A stretch of 9,799 nt of DNA, taken from the NCBI GenBank assembly GCA_020720705.1, contig DYOJ01000065.1:1-9799 (forward strand). Direction: 5' to 3'. This DNA comes from Acetofilamentum sp. Its GTDB lineage: Bacteria > Bacteroidota > Bacteroidia > Bacteroidales > JAADGE01. Positions 7,401 through 9,799 of this stretch are shown here, one piece after another (the stretch's first letter is position 1; each line of letters begins with the position of its first letter). The notes below the pieces were generated by a model. The model worked only from the letters and a program-made list of their open reading frames with translations. It did no database searches and was not told the origin of the DNA. Position numbers and translations under genes: made by a program.

Positions 7401-7708
7401 GTTAATAATAAGTTATTAGATAATTCTTTATATTTCTTTATTTGGTCTGATTTTAAAATTTTATCTAATGCTTCATCAATTTTCTTGTTTTCAATATATC
7501 CAATTATATTATCGGTTTCAAATACTTTGAAATCAGGTGCTCCAAATTTACCTTCTCGTTTGTGTTCGTGAACAATTTTTATTTTTGGATTAAGTTCCTT
7601 AGCGATAGTTTCTAATAACTCGTACAATGCCGGTCGCAACGAATGTTCTGTTATTTTGTGTAAATCGTGGCTTTTTATTATGTCAAAATATTTTATAAAC
7701 TGTTGCAT
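4427..7708 (-). CDS. helicase-less type ISP/IIG-like restriction-modification enzyme (N6-adenine methylase plus nuclease)
   Basis: This 1093-residue protein appears to be a one-polypeptide restriction-modification enzyme. Near the N-terminus, PD (58-59) and ENK (73-75) form a PD-(D/E)xK nuclease pattern. The methylase core has motif X around GVYYTPPPVVNFIV (335-348), the AdoMet-binding motif I VLDFATGTGTF (373-383), a GFEYLIAPYTIAHLKLSQFL stretch (415-434) like type ISP methylases, and catalytic NPPY (491-494), which indicates N6-adenine modification. Target recognition probably lies at about 640-840, followed by a coiled coil (about 840-891). The C-terminus, FHYIYAILHSPTYRSKYAEF (934-953) with KIPF (960-963), resembles the type ISP specificity domain. 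No Walker A helicase motif is seen, unlike LlaBIII/LlaGI (about 1,570 residues). The gene is much richer in A and T than its neighbours, lies on the opposite strand and has no partner, which suggests horizontal acquisition. Alternatives are a DISARM- or BREX-type methylase, but no partner genes are present. Confidence 0.9.
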   Translation of the reverse strand: MQQFIKYFDIIKSHDLHKITEHSLRPALYELLETIAKELNPKIKIVHEHKREGKFGAPDFKVFETDNIIGYIENKKIDEALDKILKSDQIKKYKELSNNLLLTNYLDWIWLKNGEIQQRETLCFMSDFDNKNSKLDISKAKAIKDLINNYFSTAPQGISEPKLLAHSLATRAKILKDFLFDELEIQEKSETRQKLKGLYHTFKDFIFNDLTISEFADAFAQTLTYGLFLAKLNADTQNVNLYNVNKYIPTSFQLIKELVDFLKELDNEEYKNTRWIVEEILTVMNTLDLRAINEKLSYNKFSIPNSQFLINKDPYVYFYEDFLAAYDQKLRKSKGVYYTPPPVVNFIVRAINQILVAKFNIKVGLADDKRVTVLDFATGTGTFLVEILQQIFDTIQNSAKRELIVKEHILKNIYGFEYLIAPYTIAHLKLSQFLRDNNYKLTDKERFQVFLTNTLEPIDPQMKIPLLPALTQESKDAQEVKDKPILVITGNPPYSISSANKSNEILKLLKDYKTGLNEQKINLDDDYIKFIRFAHKKIELSTEGIIAVITNNSYLDGATHRKMREKIYHDFDIIYILNLHGNSLKKEGDENVFDIRVGVAISIFVKTKNPLQEKQVYYFSTKENEIIKREDKYSYLLNNNIDDLNWKKLIPQSPNFWFVHKDLDFELEYDTFWSVKDIFRIINSGVKTDRDDLFVDMSKDILTERIKNLFTLRYDEQFEKEYNVRNSSSYNLIERIRKNKFNENSIKEINYRLFDKRFIYYEIGITSRPAETVMQHFIEKKNLGFLFSRQVVGETWQHAFVTDSITECTSLSGKTREMTYVIPLHLNNKTKLYDKSEFEKVNNYFLKIQQMVEDLKNEIGEPKNDYEKKILEEAQTNLEEAQTNLEFAKKIFSSKNSKLQLFEDTNDWIPNFKPEFQEFIKHQFNTQMIPDRIFHYIYAILHSPTYRSKYAEFLKTDFPKIPFTADIQLFTQLAELGENLKNAHLFEAEILEKISINKTTGAFKGQGNYTIEKIQFAENKLYINNGQYFDNVSENSYNFQIGGYQVLSKYLKDSKELVLTLKDIEKIENIIRVLNFTVEQMNTIDILFNNLKL
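5055..5096. repeat. 21-bp in-frame tandem duplication inside the restriction-modification gene
   Basis: Two adjacent 21-bp copies (5055-5075 and 5076-5096) differ at two positions. On the minus strand they encode LEEAQTN twice (residues 871-884), followed by a degenerate third unit, LEFAKKI (885-891). The unit is one heptad, so copies add length to a predicted coiled coil without changing frame. A T9 run (A9 on the coding strand) at 5101-5109 lies immediately beside it. Confidence 0.85.
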
Positions 7709-7721
7709 AATTAAATTTTAT

Positions 7722-7742
7722 ACAAAAATAGATTATTTTTGT
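7722..7742. promoter_or_regulatory. palindrome with two divergent -7 elements
   Basis: ACAAAAATA (7722-7730) and TATTTTTGT (7734-7742) form a perfect 9-bp inverted repeat around GAT. Each arm contains TATTTTTG, a match to the Bacteroidota -7 element TAnnTTTG. The left arm points at the restriction-modification gene (ATG at 7708, leader of about 11 nt) and the right arm at the DUF1573 gene (leader of about 120 nt). No -33 TTTG is seen at the right spacing for either. The site may be a shared divergent promoter or operator; an AT-rich chance palindrome is possible. Confidence 0.4.
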
Positions 7743-7867
7743 GAGTTGTTATGTCCATTTTGATATTTACTGTTTTAGATTTTGGTTAATTACGTTTCAA
7801 ACATCTGATTACAAATCACTTATCACAGTTACCTCCCAAATTATTCCTTATTGTCAAAAAAAATTAT

Positions 7868-8293
7868 ATGAAAATTATATCAGTCATATCATTCGTTTTC
7901 AGTTTCCTGTTAATATCTTGCAACAACAAGATTTCGCCGGATGAATCCAAAGAAGAACGACCGGCAAAAATTGAATTTGAAAGAACAGCTTATGATTTCG
8001 GCACCTTGCAAGCGGGCGAAGTCGCAGAATTTACATTTATGTTCAAAAATACCGGCACCCTACCCTTGCGCCTTCTGTCGGCGGATTCGGATTGTGGTTG
8101 CACAATATCTAAGTGGGACAAACAGCCGATTCAGGAAAATGAAAGCGGAAAAATTACAGTAACATTTGATACGCAAGGATTTACAGGCAATATGTTCAAA
8201 ACCGTAACCGTAAAAACAAACACCGGCGAGACTATAGAATTACGAATTGGTGCGCTTATTATATCAAATATCGAATTAAGAGAAAACTATTGA
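7868..8293 (+). CDS. DUF1573 domain lipoprotein
   Basis: This small envelope protein of 141 residues has a lipoprotein signal peptide: Lys2, a hydrophobic stretch (3-16) and the lipobox LLISC with the lipidated cysteine at 18. The mature part is a single DUF1573 domain, an immunoglobulin-like (MSP/ASPM-type) beta sandwich common in Bacteroidota. It is recognised by YDFGTLQAGEVAEFTFMFKN (42-61), DCGCTISKW (75-83) and ESGKITVTFDTQGFTGNMFK (92-111). The biochemical role of the family is not established. It sits just before yajC, an arrangement frequent in Bacteroidota. The gap to yajC is 56 nt and holds its own -7 element, so the two may be transcribed separately or together. The start is well placed ahead of the signal peptide. 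Confidence 0.9.
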   Translation: MKIISVISFVFSFLLISCNNKISPDESKEERPAKIEFERTAYDFGTLQAGEVAEFTFMFKNTGTLPLRLLSADSDCGCTISKWDKQPIQENESGKITVTFDTQGFTGNMFKTVTVKTNTGETIELRIGALIISNIELRENY

Positions 8294-8303
8294 AAAAAAA
8301 GTT

Positions 8304-8311
8304 TATCTTTG
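8304..8311 (+). promoter_or_regulatory. -7 element of the yajC promoter
   Basis: TATCTTTG at 8304-8311 fits TAnnTTTG and lies 38 nt before the yajC ATG, giving a predicted start near 8316. A TTG at 8290-8292 is only 11 nt upstream, so the -33 element is unclear. The site overlaps the region just after the DUF1573 stop codon. Confidence 0.45.
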
Positions 8312-8349
8312 TGCCCTGAAATTAGTTTTAATCAGTTAAGAATCAGAAA

Positions 8350-8685
8350 ATGAATTTTTTGAATTACATTATTCTTATGGCACCCAAAGATGGTGCGGAA
8401 GGCGGCGGAATGGGAACATCGCTGTTGATGATGGGTATGATTGTGGTTGTATTCTACTTTTTTATGATACGCCCGCAAATGAAACAACGAAAAGAACTCT
8501 CAAAGTTTCGGAATGAAATGAAAGAAGGCGACAAAGTTATGACCATGGGCGGAATTCACGGAAAAATTGGCAAAATCAACGAAGAAGATACCTTTGTTAT
8601 GCTCGAAGTTGAAGGCGGTATGAAAATGAAAGTTGAAAAAAGTGCCCTTGTTAAATCGGGGACTCCTGTTGCTGCACAACGCTAA
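8350..8685 (+). CDS. yajC: preprotein translocase subunit YajC
   Basis: YajC is a small inner-membrane accessory of the SecYEG translocon that associates with SecD and SecF. The 111-residue product has a short glycine-rich N-terminal part, one membrane helix (about residues 24-40) ending in the family hallmark FYFFMIRPQMKQRKEL (35-50), and the conserved soluble segment EGDKVMTMGGIHGKIGKINE (59-78). Length and motifs are typical. It has its own -7 element, and the next gene starts 9 nt after its stop, so the two form an operon. secDF is not in the window. Confidence 0.96.
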   Translation: MNFLNYIILMAPKDGAEGGGMGTSLLMMGMIVVVFYFFMIRPQMKQRKELSKFRNEMKEGDKVMTMGGIHGKIGKINEEDTFVMLEVEGGMKMKVEKSALVKSGTPVAAQR

Positions 8686-8694
8686 ATCAATCAT

Positions 8695-9678
8695 GTGAAA
8701 CCACAAAACCGCATAAACCAAAGACCGGAAATGTCTAAAAAATTAAAGACATTCTCGGTTTTTTTGGGTATTGCCGTTATTTTTTGGTTTCTGAATGCAC
8801 TTGATAAAGAATACATTACAGAAATTTCACTCCCTATTACTTTTCATAATTTACCTGAGAACACAAGCATTTCCGCAATAGAAATGCAAAAAGTGTCGGT
8901 AAAAGTTAAAGGATACGGGTTTGATATTGTCGGGCGTTTGCCGAAAGAATTTAACGAGCTTTCAATTGATGTTGCCAAATCATCGGTAAAAATTTCAGAA
9001 AAATCAGAAAAATATTACATCAAAAGTGCTCAACTCAAGGATGCCATTTCAAGTGCCTTGCCTGATATTTTTTCGGTAGTATCCGTTACCCCCGACACAC
9101 TTTATTTCGAGCTGCTTACACAACGTACACACAAAGTTCCCGTACGCTTGAGGTCAAAAGTGCAATATGCACCTTCGTATATGCGCTCGGCTCCCGAATT
9201 ATTCATTCCGGACAGTGTATCGGTTTATGAAAACGAAATCGGACTCAACACTATTTCTGAAATTTACATCGAAAAACTTCCCGTCGAAATTAAAGAAAAT
9301 GGTATTTTCGAGGTAAAAATAATTCCGATAAAGAATGTCAAAATTCGACAAAAAACAGTCAAGGTCAAAATTTCGGCAGAACAATATTCAGAAAAAAAAG
9401 TCGAAATTCCGGTTTCAATTATAAACCTTCCGGACGATGTTCAAATGTTGGTATTTCCCAAAAAAGTATCCTTAAAACTTAAAATTCCTATCAGCCTTTA
9501 CCCGCATATCAACGAATCGAACTTTAAGGCAACCATAAATTTTGACAGTATCAACGCGGAAAGTCAAAAATTTCTAATTCCTAAAATTAACTACTTTCCG
9601 ATTTCAGATTTTTATTTTCTACCCGACGAACTACGCCCCTTCCCCGAGCGCTTGGATTACATTATTGAGCATAAATAG
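8695..9678 (+). CDS. YbbR/CdaR-like membrane-anchored protein
   Basis: This 327-residue protein has a basic N-terminus, one membrane segment (about residues 19-36, VFLGIAVIFWFLNAL) and an extracytoplasmic region that reads as about three YbbR-type beta repeats (roughly 43-140, 147-230 and 235-320). In Firmicutes the YbbR protein CdaR regulates the c-di-AMP synthase CdaA; that role is not shown for Bacteroidota, where the gene often follows yajC, as here. The GTG at 8695 lies 9 nt after the yajC stop. An ATG at 8731 would remove 12 residues and still keep the membrane anchor, so the start is uncertain. coaE, a frequent next gene, does not begin within the remaining 121 nt. Confidence 0.85.
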   Translation: MKPQNRINQRPEMSKKLKTFSVFLGIAVIFWFLNALDKEYITEISLPITFHNLPENTSISAIEMQKVSVKVKGYGFDIVGRLPKEFNELSIDVAKSSVKISEKSEKYYIKSAQLKDAISSALPDIFSVVSVTPDTLYFELLTQRTHKVPVRLRSKVQYAPSYMRSAPELFIPDSVSVYENEIGLNTISEIYIEKLPVEIKENGIFEVKIIPIKNVKIRQKTVKVKISAEQYSEKKVEIPVSIINLPDDVQMLVFPKKVSLKLKIPISLYPHINESNFKATINFDSINAESQKFLIPKINYFPISDFYFLPDELRPFPERLDYIIEHK

Positions 9679-9705
9679 TGTTTGTAAGAAAACGTATAAA
9701 CTGAT

Positions 9706-9742
9706 AATGTGTTAATTTGGAAATTTGAAAATGTGTTAATTT
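9706..9742. repeat. 13-bp direct repeat downstream of the YbbR gene
   Basis: AATGTGTTAATTT occurs at 9706-9718 and again at 9730-9742, a 24-bp period with the related spacer GGAAATTTGAA between. GATAAT (9703-9708) and ATTATC (9747-9752) flank the block as an inverted repeat. It resembles the short AT-rich intergenic repeats often seen in Bacteroidota (from memory, unverified). No terminator is evident. Confidence 0.6.
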
Positions 9743-9799
9743 TCAGATTATCTAATATTTAATTCGACTTTACGAAGTTAAAGATTTCGGCAAAGTTTG

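Noticed and set aside
4427..7708. BREX (PglX) or DISARM (DrmMI) methylase
   Set aside because: None of the partner genes of either system is present; an N-terminal PD-(D/E)xK motif and an ISP-like C-terminus fit a stand-alone enzyme better.
7741..7944. 67-residue GTG-started open frame ahead of the DUF1573 gene
   Set aside because: It overlaps the DUF1573 signal-peptide region in another frame and shows no motif. The GTG coincides with the predicted -7 element.
9759..9797. Possible C-terminal end of a minus-strand gene entering from the right edge
   Set aside because: Twelve codons before a TAA are open in one frame, too few to tell from chance.

Overview
The window looks like chromosomal DNA from a member of the Bacteroidota, probably Bacteroidales-like (the order is a weak inference). 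Reasons: MreB and MreC read like Bacteroidota versions; there is a DUF1573 lipoprotein–YajC–YbbR gene string; leaders are AT-rich with no clear Shine-Dalgarno sequence; and several promoters fit the Bacteroidota pattern TTG/TTTG–N19–TAnnTTTG. No rRNA, tRNA, CRISPR array or complete insertion sequence was seen.

Layout. (1) 1–300: non-coding left end with small hairpins and the mreB promoter. (2) 301–2154: mreB and mreC on the + strand, 3 nt apart, the cell-shape pair. The usual next genes (mreD, mrdA/PBP2, rodA) do not follow. (3) 2331–4289: one unbroken 652-residue ORF joining a complete butyrate-kinase-type acyl kinase (about residues 1–350) to a TrpX/ABC_sub_bind-type ligand-binding domain (about 360–650). 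It has no signal peptide or lipobox. This is the most unusual object here; an A8 tract sits exactly at the domain junction. (4) 4427–7708: a solitary, very AT-rich minus-strand gene for a 1093-residue single-chain restriction-modification enzyme related to type ISP/IIG enzymes. It has a PD-(D/E)xK nuclease, an N6-adenine methylase and an ISP-type specificity C-terminus, but no helicase. It is probably an acquired cassette. (5) 7868–9678: a + strand string of DUF1573 lipoprotein, yajC (Sec translocon accessory) and a YbbR/CdaR-like membrane-anchored protein, all envelope-associated. (6) 9679–9799: non-coding, with a short direct repeat.

Regions 2 and 5 are conserved envelope housekeeping; regions 3 and 4 look like accessory content. 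The best leads are the kinase–binding-protein fusion with its slippery A8 junction, an A9 tract plus heptad duplication in the restriction-modification gene, a palindrome holding back-to-back divergent -7 elements at 7722–7742, and a consensus promoter antisense to the end of the fusion gene. All calls come from reading the sequence; no database search was made.
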